Assembly: GCA_037974665.1 (NCBI GenBank)
Contig: CM075767.1
Coordinates: forward strand, 25,569,498-25,633,497
Source: Ehretia macrophylla
Lineage: Eukaryota > Streptophyta > Magnoliopsida > Boraginales > Ehretiaceae
Direction of reading: 5' to 3'
DNA: 64,000 bases
Shown here piece after piece: positions 1-11,332 of this stretch. The notes under the pieces were generated by a model. The model saw nothing but the letters and a program-made list of their open reading frames with translations, made no database searches and was not told where the DNA came from. Both the position numbers and the translations under genes were made by a program. Each line of letters starts with the position of its first letter. Positions within the stretch are counted from its first letter, which is position 1.

Positions 1-1048
1 GTCGAAGAGCTTTAAACATAGATGACTCTAACACTGGCACCTGGCTGAGGGCGTAAAACTCAGCGTTGCTATGAGGCAACCTAGATTTTTTAAATGCTTT
101 CTTATTACGTGTGTTTATTTTCTATCTATGTTATTTTTGCAGTCTGGCTGAAGACTATAAACTTAGCGCTACTAGGAGACAACCTAGTGTTCTTTTTTAA
201 ATGCTTTAATGTTTTAGGTTAACTCTTGAACCCCAGAAAAGAGTATAAATGTTATGGGTAGTTAAATTATTTGCTTAATATATTAGTTATTTTTCGAGAC
301 CATATTTCTTTTTGGTTTTTCCCCTATATATTTGTTCTTGACCCCCCTTTATACTATTTTGTATAGATTAACTATTATTTTTGTTGTATTGATGATAATC
401 TGTAAAATGCTTTGTCTACTAATCTTTAATTGCAGAATGATACATCTTTTGGCACAAGTTAGTAAAAAAGCTTTGACATCAATATAGAAATATTTCACAT
501 CAGGTGATATATCCTTACTACATTTCCCTTTATACCTGATCAACCTACGTTGTAGAGTAAGCAAACCATATGTTTGGGGATGTAGCATTTTTCATTATGT
601 TATTACTTGCATATTACACTCTCACTGTCTTACATTGCTATTTGCTCGAGGACAAGCAAAGTTTCGGTGTGGGGGTGCGTACATTTCAGGAAAAACTTTT
701 TCAAAATATGCAAGAAATACACCATTTTTGGTTCATGAGAAAGAATAGTTTACTACCTTACCGGTTTAAAGAAGATGATTTAGATGATTTGAGAACTTGT
801 ATTGTTAGCTATGTATTGTGAAAAACTCTGAGGAAACTTTGTAAGAGAAACTTTGGGGTACTATATTCATGAGTAAACCTAGTTGTTCTTCTTTTCTTCA
901 ATTGATAGCTATGTGATTATGAAAGGACTGAGATACAATTGCCGTATGTTATAAGAACTTCTTGTGATTGAAACATGAACCCTTATGTCATGTCTGTTCA
1001 GTATGTTATGTTTCTCTATCTGTATGTACACTCTGAAAAAAAAAACTA

Positions 1049-1052
<4 letters not shown>

Positions 1053-1081
<29 letters not shown>
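1053..1081. repeat. (AT)n microsatellite
   Basis: An uninterrupted run of alternating A and T of about 29 bp, preceded by an A-rich stretch, inside the 3' internal region of the left gypsy element. Confidence 0.95.
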
Positions 1082-1084
<3 letters not shown>

Positions 1085-1765
1085 AAATAAAAAAGAGTTG
1101 TACATACCTTTACTGTTGAATAAAATTTTTGGTGTAAATATGTTGTAAATCTCTAAGAACCATTATCCTAGACATTGTAATTTGGGATATGTGCTATAGT
1201 GTAAGGTTTCGAGCTTGGATATCTCGGGTGATTAAGGCACGTAGGGGTCCCTTCAAAACCTGGCAACCTCAGTCATAATGGCGGGGGATTGTTGCCTTAA
1301 AGCCCACTACATGGGATATCCAAAAAGCAAAGGAAATTGAACACTATATAGAGATATTATAAGTTGTACTTTTATTTTTCTGGCAAATGTTAAAGGGTTA
1401 AGGCATGATCAAGAGTTCGATTCCAAATGTAGGTGAGAATATTAAAGTCCGATATGTTTGCATAACTTGAAAGTTGGGAATTGAATGAACTTAATCTGCT
1501 TAGTTTACTTATAAATATGTACTACGAAGCAATTAATAGTCGATTTCCAATAAGACTACCTTTTTTGTGAAAACTATGTACAAGGTTCTCTTATCATATT
1601 TGTCATCAACTGCTGAATAGGTTTAAGATAGTAGATTGCATTTATCATGTTTCATACTTGGAAAATGTTAGACAAAAAGATAGGATAGATTATTTCATTT
1701 GTTTTTTACTTGTAAAAATTCTGCAAAATCCACTTTTACATCTGTTTTAAAGACAGTCTTGCTTA

Positions 1766-1792
1766 AGGGCAAGCAAGGTTTAGGTTTGAGGA
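1766..1792 (+). promoter_or_regulatory. Polypurine tract next to the 3' LTR
   Basis: AAGGGCAAGCAAGG followed by a G/T/A-rich stretch ends exactly where the LTR begins with TGTTGATG. In LTR elements this position holds the plus-strand primer. The placement sets the LTR start. Confidence 0.65.
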
Positions 1793-3531
1793 TGTTGATG
1801 TGACTGTATTTGCAGCACTCAAACCTTGGTATTTGTACTATATTTGCAACTTAACTTGGGAATTATTGCAACACTTTGATACTTTTGATGCAATGTAGGA
1901 TGATACCGTAAAGTGGAAATTCAGACCCAAAATGATCCAAAATGCAAGTTAAGAAGTGGACAATGGGGAAAACACGCGGAACGGTAGAAGAATCAAGTCC
2001 TTAGAGTCAGAATTTGGTTGAAACTAGCGCGTAATCAAACTCAGAATGCTGAAAATAGCCCAAAATTGCCTCGGTCAACGCTCGGTCAAAGCCCGGTCAA
2101 AAGTCAAACATTCAAGTCCATAAAATCAGCGAAACGACGCTCGAGCTACCTACACGAAAAAATCCACCATCTTCTAGAAAGAAACACGCGGTAAAGATTC
2201 AACGATTGAGCAGAATGGTGCTCAAGCGCCCCTCATTGGAGCTCGAGCGCACCATCAAAACCTTCCTTAAGCAGCCATATGGCGCATGACAATTCGGTGT
2301 AGCAGAGGCGCGCTCGAGCAAGCGCTCGAGCTCGTCTCCCAAGTGTTCGAATGCACTTCCTAAGCGCTCGAGTGTACCTCTGAGATTTTTCCTATAAATA
2401 GCCACCTCTACCTCCAAAAAATGTAATTAATTTTGGATTTTGGTTATTTTTAATCAATTTTTGAGTTAATTCTAATTAGTTTTTAGTCGTAGTTAATTAG
2501 TAGGATACAGGAAAAATCCCTCTTTAGTGGTTCTTATTCGGGAAAATTTTGCCCGAATAGCTACTAAAAGGGGAAAGTCCGACCCAAATAGTTAATATCC
2601 GGGGGAGGTTCTATCCGAATAGCTTTTAATAAGAAAGCTCTTATTTAGGGAAAATTCATCCCTAATAGTTCTTATTCGGGGAAAATTAGCGCCGCCCGAA
2701 TAGCTACTTTGCGTCGGACCTCTGCTCAATTTTCAGGGATAAAAAATACGCGTCGTTAATATGGGGGAGCCTTTGTTGACTCTCTCTTATTTACATAACT
2801 CGTATTCAATTATGTCTAAGTAGATTGATATCTAGGGGTGAATATTTTAAATGATAGTATTTTAATATATGGTCTCGGATTTAGCTTATTTAATTCATAT
2901 TGCAATGTATGGCTTGTTTTAATTCAATATTCATACATAATGCTTTAAAGTAGATGTTATGAATGCTTTACTTTCGTATCATAATGTTATACTTGTAGTT
3001 AATGTTATGATTGCATTACTTTAGTGCCATATAAATATTTTAATCATGAGTTTATAGGTTGTACTATAGACTTTATGAAACTATAGGTTGTACCATAGTT
3101 TCTAGCTGAAGGTTAATTCCTTAGTTTAGTTTGCCTTGTTGTACTTGGTTAAAATAAGCTAAGTAGATTAACTAGGTCTATAGCGTTTAGCTTAACCGGG
3201 TGTATGCTCATAGCTTAAGCCCTTGCAGAATTGGATAATTTAGATACCGGGCCTATATTAGATTGCATCATTTACATATTCCAACCCTTAGATCACTACG
3301 TCTCGTATCCATACTTAGTTAGTTTAACTTAGATAACTTAGTTAATTGTAGTATAATTTACGCTTCAATTTTAAACCTATCACTTGAGCATTTTGAACAC
3401 TTTCACACTATTTCACTAACTTAACTAACGAGCTTCCCTGTGGTACGATTCCGCACTCTAAGCACACTATACTACGAAAATCCGTGCACTTGCCAGTATT
3501 TTAACTTGGTTTATTGTGCACATTTTTAACA
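1793..3531 (+). repeat. 3' LTR of the left gypsy element
   Basis: The LTR starts TGTTGATG after a purine tract and ends TTTTTAACA, directly before copia-type pol sequence, giving about 1.74 kb with TG...CA ends. It holds a GC-rich cassette of GCTCGAGC-type palindromes (about 2135-2380) and a block of TTCGGG/CCCGAA hairpins (2515-2715). The 5' LTR is outside the window, so neither age nor TSD can be checked from here. The right flank TACAA should recur left of the missing 5' LTR. A diverged relative lies at 38530-39752. Confidence 0.75.
2515..2715 (+). repeat. Block of short TTCGGG...CCCGAA hairpins
   Basis: Inside the LTR, units of the form ATTCGGG - about 9 to 13 nt - CCCGAAT, plus related GGGAAAATT...CCCTAATAG units, follow each other over about 200 bp. 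Each could fold as a short stem-loop in RNA. The function is unknown. Confidence 0.6.
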
Positions 3532-4128
3532 TACAACCCGATCTCATTAACAACCACGAATTCATCTAGTTTATTCCTAAAAACCCATTTTGTACCAATC
3601 ATAGGATAATCCTTAGGTTTTTCAACTAGATGCCATACTTCACTTCTTTTGAATTGATTTAGTTATTCTCGTATGGCAATTATCCAATCTTCATGATCTA
3701 AAACTTCTTTAACATTTTTAGGCTCTACCTGAAAAAGAAAAGCAACATGTGCTCAATAAGCATTTAGATTGGAACGAGTTCTTACTCCCTTGGAAGGATC
3801 ACCAAGAATTTGATCATTTGGATGATCTCTCACAAACTTTCAACACCTTGGTAGATCATCATTTGTTGTAGCTTCTTGGATATTTTGCATTGGTTGTTCA
3901 TTGTCTTGTGGATTTTTTAGAGCTTCACCATCCTTTGAGGTTTGACCCTTTTCAAGATGTGTCTCCTTTGGATCACATGGGGTTCCCTCATTGCCAATAT
4001 TTGTAGGTAAGATTTGAATGTCTACTTCGAAAACTTCTACATCATCATCATTCTTTCTCAAGACAAAATGATTAGTTTCATCAAAATCCACATGCATAGA
4101 ATCTTCAATAAGCATATTTCTTTTGTTA
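3532..4128 (-). pseudogene. copia pol: linker and start of reverse transcriptase (fossil)
   Basis: The minus strand shows the acidic linker between integrase and RT, with a residue string like HVDFDE, and then the beginning of the RT domain. Further RT motifs are not in the window because another element occupies the position. This is part of copia element 1 and is broken. Confidence 0.6.
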
Positions 4129-4463
4129 GGTTATCTTCAATGGAGTCTCTAAAATGCAAAACTTTCCTAATTTGGGTATTTTTAGAGACCCTAGTCTCTA
4201 AAAATAACACTATTTATGACAAAAGTACGTGGGCTCTACCACTTTTGGCTTAAAAGATGCCAATATAGAGACTCAGTCTCCATTTTTTTCAATAAATTTG
4301 TGGAAGAAAATGGAGACTGGGTCTCTATTTTGGTATCTTTTAAGCCAAAAATGGTGGATCCCACGTACTTTTATCATGAATAGTATTATTTTTAGAGATT
4401 GGAGTCTCTAAAAATACCCAAATTAGAAAAGTTTTGCATTTGAAGACTCCATTGAGGATGTCC
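4129..4463. mobile_element. Tourist-like (PIF/Harbinger) MITE in copia pol
   Basis: This 335-bp segment is almost entirely one inverted repeat. The left end GGTTATCTTCAATGGAGTCT matches the reverse complement of the right end (GGACATCCTCAATGGAGTCT), and similarity continues to the centre. It is flanked on both sides by TTA (4126-4128 and 4464-4466), and both outer flanks are copia pol sequence. TIRs starting GG and a TWA target duplication are hallmarks of PIF/Harbinger MITEs. It has no coding capacity, and short open frames across it are chance. Confidence 0.85.
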
Positions 4464-5350
4464 TTAAAAACTCTATAAGCTTTGCTTCTTGAAGAGTAAC
4501 CCATAAAAAGTCCTTCATCCGATTTAGAATCAAATTTTTCAAGATGTTCTTTTGTATTTAGGATGAAACACTTACAACCAAATACTTTAAAGTGAGACAC
4601 ATTTGGTGTTCTACCTTTCTATAATTCATAAGGTGTTTTCTTTAGAAAATATCTAATCAGCACACGATTGAGAACATAGCATGCAGTATTTATGGCTTCA
4701 CCCCAAAAGTATGTTGGCAAGTTATTTTCTTTCAACATTGTTCTTGCCATTTCTTGTAAAGTCCGGTTCTTTCTTTCCACTACCCCATTTTGTTGAGAAG
4801 TTCTAGGAGCCGAAAAATTATATTCAATGCCACGTACTTCACAATAGTCCATAAAAGATGCATTTATAAATTCGGTGCCTTGGTCACTATGAATACTATT
4901 TATATAATAGCCTTTCTCATTTTGCACCTTATTACAAAGTTTAGCAAATTCATTGAAGGCATTATTTTTATGTGCAAGGGGTCTCACCCATGTGAATCTA
5001 GTGTAATCATCTATGATAATATAGATATTTCTAGATCTACCTAGGCTCGCCACATCTATTTGACCAAAAAGATCCATATGTAATTTTTGTAAAACTCTTG
5101 ATATGGTTACCTTGCTAATTGTTTTGAAAGATGTTTTGTGTTGTTTTCCAAATTAACATGCATCACCTAAATGATATTTTTGAAATCTAGTCTTAGGAAG
5201 ACCTATGACAAGTTCTTTTCTAGAAAGTTTGGCAAGTAAGTCCATGTTAACATGACCAAGTCTCCTATACCATAACCATGAATATTCATTTATGGTATCT
5301 AAGCATGTCACATTTTGACACTTTAATTCATGGAAATTAATTACACACAC
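4464..5350 (-). pseudogene. copia integrase and GAG-pre-integrase region (fossil)
   Basis: The minus strand encodes a GAG-pre-integrase stretch (WYRRLGHVNMDLLAKLS), then an integrase core: IIIDDYTRFTWV, HSDQGTEFINASF, and the copia signature SQQNGVVERKNRTLQEMART followed by LNRVLIR. The order matches Ty1/copia pol (gag-pre-integrase, integrase, RT). In life this enzyme inserted the element's cDNA into the genome. The region is broken and is now a fossil. Confidence 0.85.
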
Positions 5351-6226
5351 ATTGTAGCATCATTAAGAGTCAAATGTCAAACTTTGAATTACAATATATA
5401 CCATATTCTTGGCTTACAACATTTCAATCACATCAATTGATAATATCAACCTCAAGTATACATAATTCATTTGTAAGATATTCATCTTTCTAAACACTTT
5501 ATATGACATTCATTACATGAGTATTCATTCATTCAATTTAATTTTATACCACAAAATTTGAACAAAAGAAATTGATTCATGGGTTACATGGGTAATTTTT
5601 TTTTTTTTTTTTAACTTCTTTCTTTCACCACTAGAAGCTAGTGCATCTTCTTCTTTTTCTATCTCTTGAATTCTAACATTAAAGGGACATGTAAATCATT
5701 AAAATCTCCCAACCCTTACTTTCATGTTCATGATCTTATCCATCAATGTTCATTTCATCATCCTCAAAAGAAAAACTATTTCTTAGTTTTCTCAATGTAA
5801 TCTTTTAACATTCTTTAGAAGTATCTCAAATTTATTTTCACTAAAATGACTTCTATTTGCCAATGTATTCCTATCTTATTTGATGTACCACATATTCAAA
5901 TACCAAGTATGACTTAATTTAACCAATTGACAGAATTCTAAGAAAATGAATATTCTAGCCAAAATTATTATAGTTAGCATAAACCTTTTCACTCAATTAA
6001 CAAACAGTGCATTATCATTCTCAGTCACAAAAAAAAAATAACACATAGTTGACTAGTCAAGTCGTATTTTAAACCATTCTCAAGAAGCACATATAAAAAA
6101 TAATTTCAATGTTACCCGTGATTCTTTATCTCATGCAATGATCTTGGCTTTTTCATAAGTTGCATTACTATCTTCCTTGGTGTTGCTAGACATTCCTACA
6201 ACAAAGCAAGATCTAGGTACCCATCT
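5351..6226 (-). other. AT-rich degraded interior of copia element 1
   Basis: This stretch lies between the gag-like and pre-integrase parts, where zinc knuckle and protease would be expected. I cannot recognise either. It holds a poly-T run near 5589-5612 and otherwise AT-rich sequence with no clear coding potential. Confidence 0.5.
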
Positions 6227-7130
6227 TTAATTGGGTCCTTGAGGGTGAGTTTCATTTGTTGTAACTTTAACAATCCATTTGTGTTTTAGCCACCATGGAA
6301 CTTTTGTTCCATCATCAATTAGTTTCATATTATGAAATAGTGAAACAAGTTGTTCTATTTTATCACAATATGTACAAGCACAAGGTGATACATCGTGATT
6401 TGAGCTTTTGAGAAAACAATTATTTAATATCTTTTGAATGAGACATGGTTTATATCCTAACACATTTAATTTGCATACCATGTATCGTGGATTACGCATA
6501 ATATCCCATTTTTCTTTTTCTTTACTAGAATTTTCTATTTCTTCATTCAATTCATTGCACATCTTTTTTGACCATGAAATCTCATTTTCAAATACTTTAT
6601 CAATCAAAGAAATATCATCTATTTCAATCATATTATTTTTCTTGTTAATCTTATTTATCTCAAATAAAGCACATTCAACTTCCTCAATCAAATTTTTATT
6701 TTTAAAAATTGTAAATATCAATTCATTTTGTATATCCAAGATGGCTTCTTCTAGTTCATCAATTGTAAGATCATTATCCATAAATGAGAAGTAATTGGAT
6801 TCATGAGATAGACATACCTTTTCATCCAATGTACCAATGTATACTCATTTTCTTCTTTAACCTCTTCTTCCTCCTTTTGATAAAGCTTTTCAAGGAGATT
6901 CCATATTTCATGAGCGGAAGTACATTCTCAAATTTGTACATACTCTTGATCATTGAAAGCACAATAGAGAATATGCATAGCTTGAGCATTTTTGGTCAAT
7001 TTGGCATTGTTTTGCTCGGTTGACTCTCTTTAACTTCGTATGGCCCATGCCCAACAATATGCCACAATGTGTAGTGTGCAGAAAATAATGCAAAAAAAGA
7101 ATTAAGAGAGAGAGAGATTGCAAATTGCGA
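6227..7130 (-). pseudogene. copia gag-like region (fossil)
   Basis: The minus strand shows a gag-type sequence with a Ser/Thr/Glu-rich, Asn-rich C-terminal part (DNDLTIDELEEAILDIQNEL and a lysine/glutamate-rich coiled stretch), typical of copia elements of this size class. Position between the 5' LTR and pol supports the call. Gag would form the particle. The region is broken. Confidence 0.6.
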
Positions 7131-7264
7131 TTTAGTGTGATTTGGCCCCTACCTAAGTCCACGACCTAAGCTCCTCACTTAGGATTTCAACAATCTTCAC
7201 TATGGTGACTTTTCAAATGTTGGTGAGTCCACAAACCAACTACAATGGTAGTTTAAGCTTTTAC

Positions 7265-8493
7265 TGTTAGGTGTATTATTGATATATTATTTCAGCACAT
7301 TTTCACTTAAATTTTGTTAGTTCTTGAGTAATTTATGAGCAATTTGATTGGTTTTGTGTTTGATTTGCATTGTAGGTAATTTTCAAGAGACAATCTGAGT
7401 TTTGAGGCGAAGATTGAAGAAAAATGGCTAAGGGCGAGCTTTCATGTGGCGTATGAAGAAATTGAAGAGAAATCACAAGTAGCACAGTCATAGCGCAGCT
7501 ACGCAGCATCGCAAGAAATTTAAAGGCAATTTTATAAAATAGCGTGAAAAGAAGCAAACCCTAGGATAAAAGAGAAAAAATACACGTTTGAGATGAGTTT
7601 TTGGGCGACTGGTTTTTGCAGTAGAAGAAACATTCCAGAAGGGAAAGAAAGAGAGGATTCGCGAGTTGAAGACGGATGAACGATCCAGAGACGGAATTCT
7701 GCCCCAATTCTTCTCCAAATCCTAGTTTTCTCTATCTTTCTTATCATGATTTACGTTACAATTGAGATTTTATTTGATTTCTTTATTATGTTCTAAGTTA
7801 TTTTTCCAGGGCTACGATGTAGCCAGATTATGAATATTTGATGCTTTTTGGTTTTGATTAATTGATGAACTATTCCATATATGCGATGAGTATTTCATTC
7901 TAAGTTTAATGCTTGTGATTGCCTAATCAACAATTGCATGATTCGTGGTTAGGTTTGAGACTGAGAAGTGATAACTAAATTAGACTACATGTGAAATACC
8001 ATTAAATCGTCATAAACTAGAGATAGTTATGAGATCTAGTGCAGCGCTTAAATTTCTAGGGCTTAATGCATTCCATAAGTTCATAGTTATCACAGAGATT
8101 TAGTTAGCTTGGTTATTGAGATAGGTTATTAATACTTGAGAAAGATTAATATCTACCTTAGTGAAATTGCTGGAAACGTAGGGAATAGCCGTCAATTGAT
8201 TTAAATCAATAGTTTCAAGTAGGATTAATCTTGGTGAAATCGGAATCCTTAGAGCCTCTTAATTATTGAATTACCATCTTTTGTTAATTTCGTAATTGTT
8301 TTAGTTGCTATTTTTATAATTTTTATAATTTATTTAGTCATTAGTTACAAACTCTTAATTCGTGATTGTCCAAATAAAGTTAGAGCTACACCAATTTTGA
8401 TACTTAATAATCACAATCCTCATGGGAATGATATTTACTTACTACTTTATTACTTGTTGCGATATGTGCACTTGTGTTGGAAATCACATAACA
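7265..8493 (+). repeat. 5' LTR of the Athila-type element
   Basis: Starts TGTTAGGTGTATTATTG and ends AAATCACATAACA. It aligns end to end with 14349-15577 at equal length (1,229 bp). It contains a short GC-rich cassette (AGCGCAGCTACGCAGC, near 7492-7510) in otherwise AT-rich sequence. Confidence 0.92.
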
Positions 8494-8499
8494 ATTTTT

Positions 8500-8517
8500 T
8501 GGCGTCGTTGTCGGGGA
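8500..8517 (+). promoter_or_regulatory. Primer binding site, tRNA-Asp type
   Basis: TGGCGTCGTTGTCGGGGA lies six bases after the 5' LTR. It closely resembles the consensus TGGCGCCGTTGCCGGGGA used by Athila elements for minus-strand priming. Confidence 0.85.
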
Positions 8518-8749
8518 CTGTGCCAATTATTAATATCGATACCAAATAACTTTAATTTTACTTTGGATTTTATTTTATTTTATTATTTGTTTTCTTATTT
8601 TTTTGTTACTCGTGTTTCAGGAATATATTTCTCTAGGTGTATGCGAAAGTTGGGAAGTAGCAAGTTGTTGCCTTTTAATCCTGAGATAGAACGGACCCAT
8701 CGAAAGAACAAAAAGGAAAAATGAGCTATTACCCATCATTTGCAAGGGA

Positions 8750-9960
8750 ATATGGCTGAACTCGTGGTAGGCCAAGAAGGAAATAATCAAGTAGATAATC
8801 AGGAAAATCCGCCTAGAACACTGCGAGATTATGCGTTGCCACCCACTGAAATTCAACCTGTGATTAGAAGGCCAGCGATTCAGGTGAATGATTTTGAGTT
8901 GAAGACAGCGATGCTGCAGTTGATTCAAAATATCCCGTTCCATGGATTGCCCACTGAATGTCCTAATTAGCACATTGTGAATTTTCTAAAAGTCTGCGGA
9001 ACTGTTAAGTATAATGGAGTCACTGAGAAAGATCTGTGCCTTCTCTTGTTTCCTTTCTCCTTGAGGGATTAAGCTAAGGAATGGTTAAACTCGCTGCCTT
9101 CGGATTCAATCACCATTTTGGAGGATTTGGTGCATAAGTTTTTGTCGAGATTTTTCCCACCTGGTAAGACAGCGAAGCTACGCATTAAAATCAATAATTT
9201 TGTGTAACATGAAGGAGAAACTCTGTGTGAAGCATGGGAAAGGTATAAGGTGTTACTGAGGAAATGTCCTAATCATGGAGTACCCAGGTGGATACAAGTT
9301 CACAATTTTCAATGGGTTGGTAAATTCAACAAGAACTTTGATTGATGCATCAGCAAGAAGAGCTCTAATGAATAAAACTGCAGATAAAGCCTATGAGTTA
9401 CTTGAAGATATTGTTTTGAATAATTTGCATTGATCAAGCGAGAGAGTCATACCAAAGATGACATCTGGGGTCCATGAGATTGAAGCCATAACCGCCTTGA
9501 CAGTGAAAATTGACAATCTCGTGAAACAGTTGCAGAATAATCAAGTGACTGCTAATGCTATCCAGACGATAGTGGTATGTGAGTTTTGTTGTGGTCCATA
9601 TTATAATGTAGAATGTCAGGTTGGCAATCCATTTGCACAAGGCGTATCGGAACAAGCATAATATTTAAGAAACTCTAATGGGCAGCAACACAATCAATAT
9701 CCCAATAGATATAATCCAGGATTGCGTTATCATCCTAATCTGTCGTGGAGAAATAATCAGAATGTGTTGCAGCCTGAGCTGAATAACCCACCACCAGAGA
9801 AGAAGGTAAACTTAGAGGATACATTGGCTCAGTTGGCAACTTCGCAAACTCAATTCATGAATGAAACTAAGACAAACTTCCAGAATCAATCCGCACAAAT
9901 CAGAAACTTAGAGGCACAGTTTAGTCAAATAGCTACTTTGTTTTATGAAAGACAACAAGA
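8750..9960 (+). pseudogene. Athila gag-like region (fossil)
   Basis: The plus strand shows the gag N-terminal signature of Athila/Tat elements (RTLRDYALPPTEIQPVIRRP, then FELKTAMLQLIQ and FHGLPTECPN), followed by the usual retrotransposon gag stretch and a Gln/Asn-rich C-terminal part. Gag forms the particle that packages the RNA. Several breaks are present. Confidence 0.8.
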
Positions 9961-9982
9961 AAGTTTACCTAGTATTTCTTAG

Positions 9983-10870
9983 GTGAATCCCAAACGAGAT
10001 GACATGAAGCATTGCAAAGAGATCACCTTGAGAAGTGGTAAAGAGCTAAAGGAACCAGTGAGAGCCAACAAGAAGGACGAGAGAGATGAAATGAAGAATG
10101 AGGAAAAAGATGAAGTGAAAGCAGAAGTTCAGCCACGATCTACCCAAGAGCTACCTGTGGTTGTGCCATTCCCTCAACGATTGCAGAAGAACAAGGTTGA
10201 CAAGCAGTTTTCTAAATTTCTTGAAGTCTTCAAGAAGCTTCACATTAATATTCCATTTTCGGATGCTCTTGAATAGATGCCTAGTTATGTGAAGTTCAAG
10301 AAAGACATTCTTTCAAATAAGAGGAAGCTTGGAGATTATGAGACGATTGCACTTATTGAGGAGTGCAGTGTTATCCTACAAAAGAAGTTGCTGTCAAAGC
10401 TCAAGCATTCAGGGAGTTTCACCATCGCATGTTCAATTGGAAATGTTATTTTTGAGCGAGCTTTGTGTGATTTGGGTGCTAGTATTAATTTAATGCCTTT
10501 TTCTATTTTCAGAAAACTTGGTTTAGGAGATGCAAGGCCCATAACTGTAATACTACAGTTAGTTGATCGCTCGCTAAAGCATCCCATGGGAGTCATTGAA
10601 GATGTTCTAGTCAAAGTCAATAAATTCATCTTTCTTGCAGATTTCATAGTACTAGATATGGAAGAAGACAAGGACATCCTCATCATTCTTGGAAGATCGT
10701 TCCTTGTGACTAGAGGAGCACTTATTGATGTTCGAAAGGGTGAGCTTCGATTGAGAGTACAAGAAGAAGAGGTGATCTTTAATGTGTTCAAGACTATCAA
10801 GTATCTAGAAGCCAACCACAGTTGTTTTCGCAATGATACCATACAAGCTATAATGTCTAACCATGGGGAT
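9983..10870 (+). pseudogene. Athila aspartic-protease-like region (fossil)
   Basis: After a Lys/Glu-rich linker (KEITLRSGKEL is a common Athila/Tat string), the sequence shows ALCDLGASINLMPFSIFRKL, then ILGRSFLVTRGALIDV. This is the typical form of the retroviral-type protease in Athila/Tat polyproteins, which would cut Gag-Pol. The sequence is still readable over most of the domain. It is part of a defective element. Confidence 0.85.
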
Positions 10871-10873
10871 TAG

Positions 10874-11332
10874 TTGGATCACTTGGAGGCTAGCTTGTTA
10901 CAAGATGATTCTTTTGTTCCGGTGGGATTAGAGCACAAGGAATATTGGTCTACTAAACAACTAAACATGGGTATGCGAGCAATCGGTGAGAAAGAATTCT
11001 TGCAATTGAATAAGTTAGAAGAATTATGTGATAAAGAAGATGAGAATGCAAGAAGTTACAAGGAGATGACAAAAGAGTGGCATGACGAACCCATTTCGGG
11101 AAAAGATTGCTCTCCTGGGCAACAAATACTTCTTCATAACCCACGAATTCTTGAAAAACGCAAGTCAAGATGGTCTGGCCCTTTTGTTGTGACGAAGCTG
11201 TTTTCCTATGGAGCTGTTGAAGTAAATCATCCGGAGAAGGGGACATTCAAGGTTAACGGACAGCAACTGAAGACTTATTGGGATAATGAGTTTGATAAGC
11301 ACAAGACCGTTGTCCACCTCAACTCATCTTGA
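10874..11332 (+). pseudogene. Athila integrase C-terminal region (fossil)
   Basis: The string KSRWSGPFVVTKLFSYGAVE and then FKVNGQQLKTYW is characteristic of the end of integrase in Athila/Tat-type gypsy elements. It is found close to the protease-like part, and no RT, RNase H or integrase core is recognisable in the element. Confidence 0.8.

Larger units (their letters stand above)
1..1792 (+). mobile_element. 3' internal region of a Ty3/gypsy element (enters from left)
   Basis: This is the non-coding stretch between the end of pol and the 3' LTR of a gypsy element whose 5' part lies outside the window. Near the start, two copies of a motif ending in GGCAACCTAG / GACAACCTAG resemble the sequence seen just after integrase in Athila/Tat-type plant elements. 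A purine-rich GAGGACAAGCAAAG motif lies at 647-676 and a second, diverged one ends directly at the LTR (1766-1792). No convincing coding sequence remains here. The Athila/Tat assignment is inference from these motifs only. Confidence 0.7.

Noticed and set aside
2199-2417. 72-codon minus-strand frame in the left gypsy LTR
   Set aside because: It coincides with the GCTCGAGC palindrome cassette; the Glu/Arg-rich protein is a by-product of those repeats.
4229-4600. Frames crossing the MITE, considered as a separate gene
   Set aside because: They fuse MITE palindrome and copia sequence by chance.
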